From Paraburkholderia sp. CNPSo 3272 (GTDB lineage Bacteria; Pseudomonadota; Gammaproteobacteria; Burkholderiales; Burkholderiaceae), in the NCBI RefSeq assembly GCF_024206495.1, contig NZ_JAMBPQ010000011.1, positions 62,001 to 126,000 on the forward strand: a DNA stretch of 64,000 nt, read 5' to 3'. Position 1 is the stretch's first letter; each line of letters begins with the position of its first letter. The notes under the pieces were generated by a model that was not told the origin of the DNA, made no database searches, and worked only from the letters and a program-made list of their open reading frames with translations. The position numbers were made by a program, and so were the translations under genes. Positions 35,207 to 42,762 of the stretch are shown here, piece after piece.

Positions 35207-36100
35207 TCAGAGGCCGCGAACGGAGGTCATCAGGCGCAGATGGGTCATGTAGCCGCGCACGCCAACCGGATGGAACTTGCGTAGAAAACGCGCGGTTTCC
35301 TCATCGACGTCGGACTGGTCGCGCACGCCGTTCCAGACCAGAAAATCGAATTGATCCATCACCTTGTCGAAACGCGTGATGACGGACAGCAGGCGCATGG
35401 CGAAGCGCGAGAACGCCTCGACCTCGATCTCGAGCGACGGCTTCGTGACGGCAGGACGGAACACGATATCGCCGCGCAGGGTCATTTCGCGTTCGGTCCG
35501 CTCGCGAAAACCGTCCGCGACCTGCAACTGCTCATCCACGTATGCTTCAATCGCTTCCACCTGCTTTTCAAACCAGGCGTTCACGCTTCCCTTGTCGCGC
35601 TCGCCAAAGGTCGCGTCGCCGAAACGTTGCATATTGATGCTCATACGGTTGAGGTACGGCCACCACTGCTCGAAAAGCGGCCGCAGGCGCGTGTGGTTCA
35701 GTCGAACCGCAGCAGGCACGATCGCGGCGCCCGAGAGCTGCCTTTCCAGCAGCTGACGGCCGATTTCGCGGCGGCGGCGGACGATCACTGCACGCTCAGC
35801 GGGCGGCAGATCGCGAAAGAAGCGACGCGTGCGTTCGACCTGCTGACGCTTGTCGTCGGCCTCCGCGTCGCTGATCATGCCTTCGCGCTGCAGCGTTGCC
35901 GCGTCGCTTTCCATCTGCTGCAGTTCGGTCTCCAGCTCGCCGTCGTCGGCGCCGTCCGTTGCAGCCGTCACGCCCGGCGCGCCAACCACGGCGGTGCCAT
36001 CGGAGCGCGAGTTTTCAGCCTCGGACGTCGTCGCGAGAGGGATACCGGTGCCGGATGCCGCCGCTTCGACAAGGACAGCGTCTTCGTTGTTGGTGCTCAT
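35207..36100 (-). CDS. Hypothetical ICE/plasmid protein, helical
   Basis: A 297-residue protein: an acidic, low-complexity N-terminus (1-60), a coiled segment LETELQQMESDAATLQREG, then PPAERAVIVRRRREIGRQLLERQL and a helical C-terminus VEAFSRFAMRLLSVITRFDKVMDQF. ATG at 36100 starts MSTNNEDAVL. A faint resemblance to PFL_4669/DUF1845 proteins was noted but not trusted. It is the first gene after a palindromic operator that also precedes the conjugation operon, so it is probably co-regulated with transfer, and it is followed by the helicase. Confidence 0.6.
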   Translation of the reverse strand: MSTNNEDAVLVEAAASGTGIPLATTSEAENSRSDGTAVVGAPGVTAATDGADDGELETELQQMESDAATLQREGMISDAEADDKRQQVERTRRFFRDLPPAERAVIVRRRREIGRQLLERQLSGAAIVPAAVRLNHTRLRPLFEQWWPYLNRMSINMQRFGDATFGERDKGSVNAWFEKQVEAIEAYVDEQLQVADGFRERTEREMTLRGDIVFRPAVTKPSLEIEVEAFSRFAMRLLSVITRFDKVMDQFDFLVWNGVRDQSDVDEETARFLRKFHPVGVRGYMTHLRLMTSVRGL

Positions 36101-36250
36101 GGTTTCGAATTCCTGTGAAAGTTGCACGCGCACCAGCGCGCGGCATTTGCTTATTGTTGCGGCGGACAGGCGGGGCTCGCGGGCAAAACGCGTGGAAATA
36201 AAGCGGCTTTCGCGCGATAGACCGCAGCAGGACTGGCGACGACGTGCCCT

Positions 36251-36274
36251 CGTTTAGGCGCCTAAACGCTTAAA
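36251..36274 (-). promoter_or_regulatory. Palindromic operator, copy A
   Basis: CGTTTAGGCGCCTAAACGCT plus TAAA: a 16-bp perfect palindrome GTTTAGGCGCCTAAAC with an additional half-site GCTTAAA. An identical 24-bp copy lies at 47118-47141. The half-sites recall the KorA operator GTTTAGCTAAAC of IncP plasmids, here with a wider centre. It sits 150 bases before the 36100 start. Confidence 0.75.
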
Positions 36275-36278
36275 TGCA

Positions 36279-36305
36279 AAAAGCTCACGTTTTTCGTGAG
36301 CTTTT
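36279..36305. terminator. Bidirectional intrinsic terminator
   Basis: AAAAGCTCACG-TTTTT-CGTGAGCTTTT, an 11-bp stem with A and T tails on both strands. It ends the minus-strand conjugation operon after the DUF4400 gene. Confidence 0.8.
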
Positions 36306-36334
36306 CTGGAGTGGAAAGTGTTAAGCCGGACGCG

Positions 36335-36934
36335 TCAGGCCGACGAACTGACAATCCAGAGAAGCAACGGAAGGAAGATTGCCAGTATGGTCCACCACTG
36401 CGCGATGAGCGGCACCGGCAGCACAAGGACGACAAACGCACAGCCCAGTACGACAAGCATGCCGTGCATCGCGAGATGGAAAGACAGCGGGCTGGCGAAG
36501 CCCGCGGCGGCCGCGCGTATGCGGCGGCGCATTGTGCCGTCCACCCACCCGGCCATGCACAGCACAACTGTTCCCGCGAGCCACGCCTTCATCACTATGG
36601 CGCGATAGAGCGCGCGGTACGTCTGCATCCAGAAATGCCGTGCCCAGCCACGCGCAAAGTCCCGGGTGCCATCCGCGTCAAATCCGTCGCCACCGCCGCT
36701 CAGTGTCGCCTGGACCGCGCCGGTGGTCACGAAGAGCCGCCGAAACAGTACGTTTGTCGCGTCAACTGAACTCGACGCGCGCTCATCACCCAAGGCCAGG
36801 ACTGCCGACTGCGACTCCTCATCGCTGATCGCGAACAGGCTATCTGCCGGGATGATGGGTAGAAGGACGCTGGCCAGCAGCGGAACAACAAAGAACCACC
36901 ACTTCACATGTCGAACGAATCGGCTGCTAGCCAT
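36335..36934 (-). CDS. DUF4400 family conjugative-element membrane protein
   Basis: A 199-residue membrane protein: one N-terminal helix (WWFFVVPLLASVLLPIIPA), a periplasmic loop with VLFRRLFVTTGAVQATLSGG, then three more helices, including TILAIFLPLLLWIV at the end. The arrangement, and the position just after TraD-type coupling genes, fits the integrating-conjugative-element membrane family (DUF4400, PFL_4697-like). Its exact role in transfer is unknown. The ATG at 36934 overlaps the preceding stop by eight bases. Last gene of the operon, followed by the bidirectional terminator. Confidence 0.75.
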   Translation of the reverse strand: MASSRFVRHVKWWFFVVPLLASVLLPIIPADSLFAISDEESQSAVLALGDERASSSVDATNVLFRRLFVTTGAVQATLSGGGDGFDADGTRDFARGWARHFWMQTYRALYRAIVMKAWLAGTVVLCMAGWVDGTMRRRIRAAAAGFASPLSFHLAMHGMLVVLGCAFVVLVLPVPLIAQWWTILAIFLPLLLWIVSSSA

Positions 36935-37187
36935 AGAGCCACGCTCCGACGCGGAAAAAGAGATACGCGGGGAACGCGATGAGGCCTGCAATACCGCACC
37001 AGAAGCGGACTGGATTGCGGACGATCACGATGGCGAGGCCATACGCCCGGGCGCCCCGTCCGCGCGCAAACTCACGCGGTGCGGGTGCGGCGGGGTCATC
37101 CTGCGCTGCGGCTGTCGTGAGCGCGCGTTGCGCGTCGTCTGGGTCAAGCCCCGACAGCAGCGCTATCAGGGTAGCTGTGAGCGACAT
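36927..37187 (-). CDS. Small membrane protein of the transfer operon
   Basis: An 86-residue protein with a soluble N-terminus (MSLTATLIALLSGLDPDDAQ) and a C-terminal hydrophobic region FWCGIAGLIAFPAYLFFRVG forming one or two helices. GAGGAC four bases before the ATG supports the start, although it overlaps the upstream gene by 44 bases. No family recognised. It is overlapped at both ends by genes of the transfer operon, so it is probably a small transfer-apparatus component. Confidence 0.62.
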   Translation of the reverse strand: MSLTATLIALLSGLDPDDAQRALTTAAAQDDPAAPAPREFARGRGARAYGLAIVIVRNPVRFWCGIAGLIAFPAYLFFRVGAWLYG

Positions 37188-37665
37188 CGTAGTCCTCAAA
37201 GTAGAGCCGGAAACCTTCGCCTGTGAGCGCGCGCGCGGCAAGCTGGAAGGCGGCGGTCTTATGCGTGATGCGTTCGGGACACGCTTCGTCGACCATCTCC
37301 GTGGTGCAATCGGGAAAGCGCGCCTCAAACACAGTTACAGGTTCAAACATTGGCGACCAGACATGAAGTCGTTCGCCCTGACGCGCCACGTATCGACGCG
37401 CGTACAGGAGGTGCGACCGACTAAAGAGGCCCTGCATGAATGCAACGTGTGGCTCGCCGGTCTTGCGTACGCGCTTGTACGCAGCCAGTCCGTCCTCAAG
37501 CATTTCGCGCATGAGCGGTTCACTCTCGCCGACAAACCGCTCGCCAATGAAGTCGGCCAGACGCGAGCATGCGAGTTCCAGTTCGGGTGCAAGCGTGAAC
37601 ACCGGGACGAGATGACCCGAGAGCTTGTAGTCGCGAATGATTTTCTTAAACACGGTGGAAGTCAT
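37144..37665 (-). CDS. Hypothetical protein downstream of TraD
   Basis: A 173-residue soluble protein (MTSTVFKKIIRDYKLSGH onwards) with HVAFMQGLFSRSHLLYARRYVARQG and a C-terminal YFEDYDVAHSYPDS. No family recognised. It starts 11 bases after the coupling-protein stop and ends inside the following small membrane-protein gene, which places it in the transfer operon. Similar unknown genes sit beside TraD in PFGI/SXT-like elements. Confidence 0.62.
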   Translation of the reverse strand: MTSTVFKKIIRDYKLSGHLVPVFTLAPELELACSRLADFIGERFVGESEPLMREMLEDGLAAYKRVRKTGEPHVAFMQGLFSRSHLLYARRYVARQGERLHVWSPMFEPVTVFEARFPDCTTEMVDEACPERITHKTAAFQLAARALTGEGFRLYFEDYDVAHSYPDSAAVGA

Positions 37666-37676
37666 GCCTTTTTTAT

Positions 37677-39557
37677 TTAGCCTTGCAAGATTGGAATACG
37701 GCCCTGATACACAGCGCCACCGGAGATGCGCATGAAGTACTGCAGGTTGGGCAGCCGCTGGATGAGCGCAGTCGGTATGAGCGGAGCCTTTTCCAGTTGA
37801 AGCGAACGTGTGATGCCACCGTTGAATTCACCGATGTGGCCTTCACTCCCACGGCTCGTGGACCCGGAAATCTGGATGTTCCGAATCGCGGTCTCGCCGA
37901 CCTTGTCCGAGAACCACTGTGCCGTGTCGCTGTCCTCCAGTCTAAGGATGACCTGGTTGTTGAGGTTACCCAAAACCTGCAGCATCTTCGCGGCGTTTCC
38001 GAGTTTGGCTTCCAGATCCGAGCGTGTCTGGAACGCGACGAACGCCTTGAAGCCCGCGCCGCGGCCCTTGTTCAGAATCTGGATAACCTGTTCGTTGATC
38101 GCTTCGGCAACTTCGTCAATAACCAGAACGACATCGGGATTGGTTTTATAGAAGTTGTAGATTGCGCCGCACACTGCGGCGACATCGGCAAGAACCAGCG
38201 ACGCTATTGCCTTCTGCACGATGCTGTTTGAGAGCGAGTCGAAGCCCATGTAGAGGACCGCTTTCTGCTTGATGATGCGATCGATGTCCCATATTTCCCG
38301 TTCGTCTTCGAAGTCCTCGACCTTCGGCGCGAGCATGAGACCCGTCTCGCCAGTAGCGAGCATCTGCAGCAGAGGCATGACCGAAGCGATCACCCGAGTG
38401 TAGTGGTCACGATCGTGCGTGTGAGTCGCGATGAGGCCGTCGATTGCCTCGTGACCGTGGTCCTCGTGGGCATATCGTTCGTTGTAGAGCAGCACCATCG
38501 CATCGACTTTCGACACGCTGCCGGGCTTGCCACCGATCTGGGTCAACGTCGTCGCGACGAGTTCCTCCCAATTTGCGAGACCCGCGTCGCGGAAGAAGCG
38601 CTCAAGACTGCGCTCCAGGAGCTTGGCGACGCCCGCCTGCGCGTATTTCAGGATCGAGCGCAGGTTCGGTTTGTCGCCGACGTACAGTTCCCCCTTGACC
38701 GCGCGGTCGATGAACAGGAACGCGAAATCGCGGAACGGCCCCTCCTCCATAAGCTGCGCGATGCGCCCGGGGATTTCGGACGGCTGGGACCAGTTCTCGA
38801 GGGGGTTCAGGCGAATCGACTCGGAAGGCTTCGCCTGGCTGAAGTAAAGGAACTTGCGCCCGGTGCGCGCGCATTCGCGCTCCACCCGCGCCTTCCAGTC
38901 CTTGTCGTTCTTTGGGTCGATGATGATGAGCACGTCGCCCAGATGGATGACCTGCGTGGACAACACCTCATAAGTGCGGGTCTTGCCGGAGCCAGTCGTT
39001 CCACCCACTGCCGTATGGCCGCCCATAGCCTTGTAGTGGAATGGAACGAACCCCTTGTCGGGCTCCATGCCATGGATCCACGACGCGCCCTGCGGCATGC
39101 GATCCCGGATACTGTCAGCGGGCGCAAAGATCTTCTCGATCGCCTCCTCGATCTGGCGGCCGTGCCGAGTCTTGCCCAGCCATTTCGGGAGCCCCGGAAT
39201 GTCCGTCGTCGGCATACGCAGGATGTCGTGCGCGATCTGGCAGTGCTTCTGCGTCCACTCGAAACCCATGCCGAGGTACATCGAATCGCTCTCCTCGCGC
39301 ATGCGCTTCTGGATGCGCAGGAGACGCGGCACGTCAAGCGTGGTGAGCCACTTGGTCGAGATCGCCATGCGAAAGCGCAGCGCTTTCCACACCTGCCGAC
39401 CCCGAAGCAGCAACGGCAGAAGCGCAGCGAGTCCGAATGCCCACCCGTACGGCATACCCGTGAATGGAAGCACGACGAACGCGGCCAGCCAGAAGATCGT
39501 CGCGCGAAATTCGTAGATCGGCCGGAAGTGATTGATGTAATTTGTGGTCGCGTTCAT
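37677..39557 (-). CDS. traD: TraD-type conjugative coupling ATPase
   Basis: A 626-residue type IV coupling protein. Two N-terminal membrane helices (about 18-50) precede the ATPase: Walker A GGTTGSGKTRTY near residue 190, VLIIIDPKNDKDW, Walker B VVLVIDEVAEAIN near 480, and GFKAFVAFQTRSD. The layout fits the SXT/TOL subfamily. It brings the relaxase-bound DNA strand to the type IV secretion channel at the inner membrane and pumps it with ATP. The ATG overlaps the preceding stop as ATGA, coupling it to the MobH-like gene. Confidence 0.88.
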   Translation of the reverse strand: MNATTNYINHFRPIYEFRATIFWLAAFVVLPFTGMPYGWAFGLAALLPLLLRGRQVWKALRFRMAISTKWLTTLDVPRLLRIQKRMREESDSMYLGMGFEWTQKHCQIAHDILRMPTTDIPGLPKWLGKTRHGRQIEEAIEKIFAPADSIRDRMPQGASWIHGMEPDKGFVPFHYKAMGGHTAVGGTTGSGKTRTYEVLSTQVIHLGDVLIIIDPKNDKDWKARVERECARTGRKFLYFSQAKPSESIRLNPLENWSQPSEIPGRIAQLMEEGPFRDFAFLFIDRAVKGELYVGDKPNLRSILKYAQAGVAKLLERSLERFFRDAGLANWEELVATTLTQIGGKPGSVSKVDAMVLLYNERYAHEDHGHEAIDGLIATHTHDRDHYTRVIASVMPLLQMLATGETGLMLAPKVEDFEDEREIWDIDRIIKQKAVLYMGFDSLSNSIVQKAIASLVLADVAAVCGAIYNFYKTNPDVVLVIDEVAEAINEQVIQILNKGRGAGFKAFVAFQTRSDLEAKLGNAAKMLQVLGNLNNQVILRLEDSDTAQWFSDKVGETAIRNIQISGSTSRGSEGHIGEFNGGITRSLQLEKAPLIPTALIQRLPNLQYFMRISGGAVYQGRIPILQG

Positions 39558-40954
39558 TCGGCGCCCCGCTGAAGGATCAGTTCGCCCGCGCGTGGCGCGA
39601 ACACTATCTCTGCCTGCACATTTGCGACGAGCAGGCCTCGCTTGCGAAGGTGTTCAACGAGCGTGTCACTCGGCACGCCGTAACTTCCAACGAGACGCTT
39701 GGGCACCGCGAGCCCCTTCTCAGTCCAGTTCACCTTCGCTTGACCTGCGGCAACGTCCTCCCGGAGCGCACGGAAGAACTCGCGGATCATGTTCGGTTGA
39801 CCCTCCAGCACCTGGTCGAACCCTTCGGGCACCGCCGCGGGCGCTGGGCGTCCAGCCGGACGAAAAGAAGCAGGATCGACGGACGGCTGCGGCTGCCTCT
39901 CGCCTGAAAAAGGCAGGCCAAGCTGCGATTCGTCTTTCGGGCGCGGCTGTGGCGACGCGGCTGGCGAGCGCGACGGCTCACCGGCCTCCTCGCGATCAGG
40001 AGCGGGCGCCGCCGTTGCTGCGGGGGTTGCGGCTGGAGCGCGAGCGGGCACGTCAGCGGCACTAGGTTCCGCTTCGGCAGGTGCCCCGGCACTGGATTCC
40101 GCAGTAACCGGCCGCACAACCGCGGCTGGCGCGGGAGGCGCAGATGCAATGGGTGCGGTGCCGGCGGCTGCCGTTGGCGCAGGCGTCGGCGTGACTACCG
40201 GCTGAACGGCCGCCGCCACGTTGATTGCGGGTGGTACAGGGTATTGAACCGCCTCGAAGACTGCGTGTTGCGCTTTTTTGTCAAAGTCTGCAGCGACCGC
40301 GACGGCCTGGCGCACGACTTTGTGTACGAGCGACTCGCCAGGTGGCGCGGTGACCGTTGGATTGATCGCGCCAAAGAGATGAGCAAGCACCTCTGCCTCG
40401 TACCCGGCAAGCAGTTCGTGGCCAATGAGATTCTGCGCAAACAGCGCCGTGCGCATCCGCTCGACCGGGAGCGGCGTTGGCCTGCGCTGGAGCGCGTATG
40501 TGTCGCCACCGAGCCAGGGTCCTAGTGCCCCATGCCCAGCCGGACTCCACTCCGCCCGGTCGCGGCTTCGAAGCACGACAAAATGGCGGTAGGGTTCATC
40601 GAGCCCCGAGCAAAGAGCCGCGATAAATACGGCGTGGTTGTACTGTGGCTCGACGTGCCGCCGCTTTTCCGATGACAGGTTCGTGCCGAACTTCTGGCCA
40701 CCGGCGAGCCGCATCGCGTAGAACGCCGTTTCCACCGTGCAGCGAAACGCCCCACCGGGCTCACGGTACAGATCCGGAGAATACGGAAGGCTCGAAAACC
40801 ACGTGGCACAACGCGCGAGCAGGTCGCCCCAGCGCGACCGGTACTCGCCGTCACTTGCCTCGTTGGCAGCCTGCCGGATAAGCGCGACGCGGCGATCGTG
40901 CGCGGCGAGCAGCGCCGGGGCGTCCATCGGTTGATGCATGGCCGCGGCGCTCAC
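39554..40954 (-). CDS. MobH/TraI_2-like protein, HD residues missing
   Basis: A 466-residue protein. Residues 30-200 follow the TraI_2 domain of MobH relaxases (YREPGGAFRCTVETAFYAMRLAGG, then YNHAVFIAALCSGLDEPYRHF). A long Pro/Ala-rich linker (about 245-365) leads to a C-terminal winged-helix domain like TraI_2_C (VNWTEKGLAVPKRLVGSYGV). The histidines and HD pair that bind metals in MobH enzymes appear replaced: YREPGG stands where HH..GG is usual and SGLDE where HDxGK is usual. It may be a non-catalytic partner, or a relaxase using other residues. It starts with GTG overlapping the previous stop (GTGA). Confidence 0.62.
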   Translation of the reverse strand: MSAAAMHQPMDAPALLAAHDRRVALIRQAANEASDGEYRSRWGDLLARCATWFSSLPYSPDLYREPGGAFRCTVETAFYAMRLAGGQKFGTNLSSEKRRHVEPQYNHAVFIAALCSGLDEPYRHFVVLRSRDRAEWSPAGHGALGPWLGGDTYALQRRPTPLPVERMRTALFAQNLIGHELLAGYEAEVLAHLFGAINPTVTAPPGESLVHKVVRQAVAVAADFDKKAQHAVFEAVQYPVPPAINVAAAVQPVVTPTPAPTAAAGTAPIASAPPAPAAVVRPVTAESSAGAPAEAEPSAADVPARAPAATPAATAAPAPDREEAGEPSRSPAASPQPRPKDESQLGLPFSGERQPQPSVDPASFRPAGRPAPAAVPEGFDQVLEGQPNMIREFFRALREDVAAGQAKVNWTEKGLAVPKRLVGSYGVPSDTLVEHLRKRGLLVANVQAEIVFAPRAGELILQRGAE

Positions 40955-41994
40955 AGGATACCTCCCGTGGCTACGCTCGCCGCCTTCTTCATCATCGAAC
41001 CAGATGCGTTGGCGCCGCCGCCAAACATCCCTGCCATCTTGGGAATTTCGAACGAGAGCAGGAAGACGAAGAGTGAAAGGTCGAAGACGTATGAAGCACC
41101 TTCCGCCGTCGAGAGACCCATTGCGGTTGCTTCGTCGATAGCCTGGTTGAGCGACGTCGCAACGAGCTTGAGCAGGATCGCCGAGACCACGCAGTACATG
41201 CCCGCGCTGACCATGTAGTCAAGCCAGGACTTGAAGTAGCCACGCGTGTATGACGAAAATCCAAGCGCCACCGCAATCTGGCCCATCACAATCCCGACCG
41301 CGGCCTGGATGAGACCGAGGTTGTTCATGAAGGCAAAAACGATACTGGTAATCACCAGAACGATGTAGGCGAGCAGCAGCGGAAACATCGAGATGGTGAG
41401 CGCGACGTAGTTCGTCCACGACGTGCCGTTGTACGCCTTGACGACAGCCTCCATGACCGCGCCGCCTGCTGCGGCCATGGACGACGAAACGCCCTGCCCT
41501 GCGCCCGACTGGATCATGTTCGCGAGCGTCTGGAACCAGTTGTAAAAGCCCGGCGCGAAGGTTTGGTAGCTCACGTAGATCGACGCAAAGATGCCGAGTG
41601 TCCCGATCTCCTCGAACACCGTCACCCACGCAGACACGGGATCCCGGGTCGCGGAGTACCGGATAAACGTCAGGACCAGCGTGATAACGCCCAGGCCTGC
41701 GGCGAACTTGTCGGCTTCGCTCTTGATACTCTGGCTCACGGTGACCGCCGCCGGGATCGCCGCCGCAAAGAGCGATGCTGCCTTTGCCGCCGCCTTGGTA
41801 GCGCCGGCGGCGATCTCGCCCTTGGTCATCGTTGAGCCGAAGGTGTCGTTGCCCGACGACGATTGTGTGACCGTGGTGCCTGTTGACTCGGTGATCTGTT
41901 GCCCGAGCGCCGGGGAGTCGTCGGCCCATGCGGACGATGCAAGAAGCCCAAGACTCACGAGTGCGAGGCAGGCCCAGAACTGTCGAAAGCGCAT
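40951..41994 (-). CDS. trbL: TrbL/VirB6-like channel protein
   Basis: A 347-residue polytopic membrane protein with a signal-like N-terminus ending SSAWA, an Ala/Ser/Thr-rich region, then about six helices including LALTISMFPLLLAYIVLVI-type segments and IPKMAGMFGGGANASG at the C-terminus, a phrase typical of TrbL. VirB6/TrbL forms the inner-membrane pore of type IV secretion. A GAGGGGC ribosome site lies between the TrbJ stop (42003) and the ATG. The gene order TrbE-TrbJ-TrbL matches the trb arrangement. Confidence 0.82.
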   Translation of the reverse strand: MRFRQFWACLALVSLGLLASSAWADDSPALGQQITESTGTTVTQSSSGNDTFGSTMTKGEIAAGATKAAAKAASLFAAAIPAAVTVSQSIKSEADKFAAGLGVITLVLTFIRYSATRDPVSAWVTVFEEIGTLGIFASIYVSYQTFAPGFYNWFQTLANMIQSGAGQGVSSSMAAAGGAVMEAVVKAYNGTSWTNYVALTISMFPLLLAYIVLVITSIVFAFMNNLGLIQAAVGIVMGQIAVALGFSSYTRGYFKSWLDYMVSAGMYCVVSAILLKLVATSLNQAIDEATAMGLSTAEGASYVFDLSLFVFLLSFEIPKMAGMFGGGANASGSMMKKAASVATGGIL

Positions 41995-42002
41995 CTTGCC
42001 CC

Positions 42003-42752
42003 TCAATTTCCGTTGGGCAGTGCGTCGAATGCTGCACGCTCGGCGGCCTGCTGTGCGGTGTAGGACTGCGCGGCCGACAGCCTGTCCTTCGCCGCGGCAT
42101 TGGTCGAAGCCTGCTGCTGGGCGTCGTTCTGGGTTTTCGCCGCCATCATCTGAAGCATGTCGGAATTCTGGCTGCTGACGATGTCCAGGTAGTGGGTCGT
42201 GATTTCCGCCGTCGCCTGCCGGGTCGGCGTGAGTGACAGTTGCGACTGCAGGTCCGAACGGCGCTGGGCGAGGGTCTGCGTGTGCTGCATCACGTCGTTG
42301 CCCATCTGGAACAGGTTGGTCGCCGTCGCATCGCCCTGCTTGTAAAGCTCGCTCATGTCCGAGAGCCATTGGGTAGGCGACTTGCCCGACGTCGAGATGA
42401 GGTTCTGCACATGAGTGACGTAGGACGAGCCCTGCTGCAGGCTCCCGTATAGTCGCGTAAGCGTTGACGTGAGACTGCTTACTTTCGAAATATCGCCGGT
42501 GATCTGGTCGTACTGTGCCTTCATGGCCGTCGGGTTCAGATTCGTGGCCTGCAGCAGCTGGTTGGCCATCATCTGGTACTGATAGGCGATGTTGGTGTCC
42601 TGATAGATCTCACCCTTCACAGCCTTCGCAGCAGTAATGAAGTTCTGTGCAAAGTTGGTCGGGTCGAACACCACGAGTTGGGCGCGCGCCGCCGAGGACA
42701 CGCAAAGGAGCGTTGCCGTAGCGACGACGGCACGAAAAAGGGTCTTTTTCAT
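42003..42752 (-). CDS. trbJ: TrbJ/VirB5-like conjugal transfer protein
   Basis: A 249-residue secreted helical protein. The signal peptide ends near ARAQ, followed by the family phrase VFDPTNFAQNFITAAKAV, then long coiled helices, YLDIVSSQNSDMLQMMAAK and AERAAFDALP at the end. TrbJ/VirB5 proteins are periplasmic and contribute to the pilus tip and channel assembly. ATG at 42752 begins MKKTLFRAVV; the longer frame upstream overlaps VirB4 and is rejected. It follows VirB4 by ten bases. Confidence 0.85.
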   Translation of the reverse strand: MKKTLFRAVVATATLLCVSSAARAQLVVFDPTNFAQNFITAAKAVKGEIYQDTNIAYQYQMMANQLLQATNLNPTAMKAQYDQITGDISKVSSLTSTLTRLYGSLQQGSSYVTHVQNLISTSGKSPTQWLSDMSELYKQGDATATNLFQMGNDVMQHTQTLAQRRSDLQSQLSLTPTRQATAEITTHYLDIVSSQNSDMLQMMAAKTQNDAQQQASTNAAAKDRLSAAQSYTAQQAAERAAFDALPNGN

Positions 42753-42762
42753 TCTTGGTTCC

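Noticed and set aside
38403..39572. 389-codon plus-strand frame opposite TraD
   Set aside because: Shadow of the coupling-protein gene; no ribosome site, no motifs.
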